NCBI RefSeq assembly: GCF_002286965.1
Contig: NZ_NSKD01000008.1
Span: forward strand, 1 to 64,000
Length of the DNA: 64,000 nt
DNA from: Halovibrio salipaludis
GTDB taxonomy: Bacteria > Pseudomonadota > Gammaproteobacteria > Pseudomonadales > Oleiphilaceae
Reading direction: 5' to 3'
Below the pieces are notes generated by a model. The model ran no database searches and was not told the origin of the DNA. It saw nothing but the letters and a program-made list of their open reading frames with translations. A program made the translations under genes and the position numbers. This document shows, piece after piece, positions 63,806-64,000 of the stretch (position 1 is the first letter of the stretch; every line of letters starts with the position of its first letter).

Positions 63806-64000
63806 ATGCAGGCACGCCTCGAACAGCGCAGCTTCCTGTTCCTGCTGCTCATTGTCACCGCGCTTTTCCTGTACCTGATGCAGCCGTTCTTCGGCGCCAT
63901 CTTCTGGGCCTGCGCCATTGCCATCATCTTCTTCCCGGCGCAGCGGTATTTTACACGCCTGTGGGGCGAGCGGCCGAATCTGACGGCACTGGGCACGCTC
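63806..64000 (+). CDS. AI-2E family transporter, N-terminal part (cut by window edge)
   Basis: ATG 63806, with GGAAGGGG upstream, opens 65 codons running off the right edge. The peptide shows RSFLFLLLIVTALFLYLMQPF, FGAIFWACAIAIIFFPAQRY and LWGERPNLTALGTL. This is the N-terminal two-helix unit of AI-2E/PerM-family permeases, including YdiK-like members. Substrates vary across the family (autoinducer-2 in TqsA, Na+/H+ in some halophile members). Confidence 0.8.
   Translation, partial: MQARLEQRSFLFLLLIVTALFLYLMQPFFGAIFWACAIAIIFFPAQRYFTRLWGERPNLTALGTL

Noticed and set aside
1-64000. CRISPR arrays, rRNA genes, prophage structural genes
   Set aside because: No regularly spaced repeats, rRNA sequence or phage morphogenesis genes seen anywhere in the window.

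Overview
The window is about 64 kb of GC-rich chromosomal DNA, densely coding and mostly in tight operons with 1-17 nt gene overlaps. Gene content points to an aerobic gammaproteobacterium. It carries a 3-phosphoglycerate dehydrogenase gene paired with a D-2-hydroxyglutarate dehydrogenase gene, a LexA box on a PA0069-type radical SAM gene, TRAP transport, a cyanide-insensitive bd oxidase and an HrpB-type helicase. A complete seven-gene Mrp Na+/H+ antiporter operon and a TRAP solute system suggest a halophilic, marine or haloalkaline life style (inference; the genus cannot be named from this window).

Left edge (1-1.7 kb): accessory DNA. It holds the 5' part of an IS30-family transposase, an AT-rich orphan gene whose start abuts the IS end, a small putative membrane protein, phased direct repeats, and a 3' half of tRNA-Leu(UAA) lacking its 5' half. 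Together these look like the scar of an integrative element.

1.7-12.1 kb: housekeeping and detoxification genes. These are two MDR reductases, a TetR/AcrR-type regulator with a lipoprotein and a perfect 28-bp operator, an FAH-family hydrolase, an ABC1/AarF kinase-like protein, an MFS exporter with an operator-like palindrome, and divergent D-2-hydroxyglutarate dehydrogenase and serA. 12.2-15.7 kb: an SLC13 permease with RCK domains, an OmpA lipoprotein and a lysophospholipase-like hydrolase. 15.9-22.9 kb: a signalling block made of an MCP-like transducer, a STAS antagonist, a REC-SpoIIE phosphatase-HATPase switch protein (HsbA/HsbR-like) and a convergent hybrid kinase with GAF, PAS, REC and HPt domains. 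22.9-30.2 kb: a divergent TRAP transporter (dctM/Q versus dctP), ApbE, MgtE and a FemAB/GNAT-like protein.

30.1-41.2 kb: a co-directional thiol/sulfide and respiration supercluster. In transcription order it runs 1-Cys peroxiredoxin, persulfide dioxygenase-like MBL protein, DUF442 phosphatase-like protein, type II sulfide:quinone oxidoreductase, SulP transporter, CioA/CioB-type bd oxidase and CydD/CydC. The logic is oxidation of sulfide into the quinone pool and onward to an oxidase class that tolerates sulfide. 41.3-48.2 kb: the SOS-type radical SAM gene, an ATP-grasp enzyme next to a 662-aa protein carrying a papain-like Gln/Cys/His/Asn signature (the best candidate here for an undescribed system), and an HrpB-like helicase.

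48.3-64 kb: PBP7-type endopeptidase, CopD-like protein, methyltransferase, UMF1-type MFS, a TonB-dependent receptor broken by one base in a seven-G tract at the signal-peptide junction (possible phase variation), two paired membrane GTPases, the mrpABCDEFG operon, a secreted orphan, a YigZ/IMPACT protein and the start of an AI-2E-family transporter.
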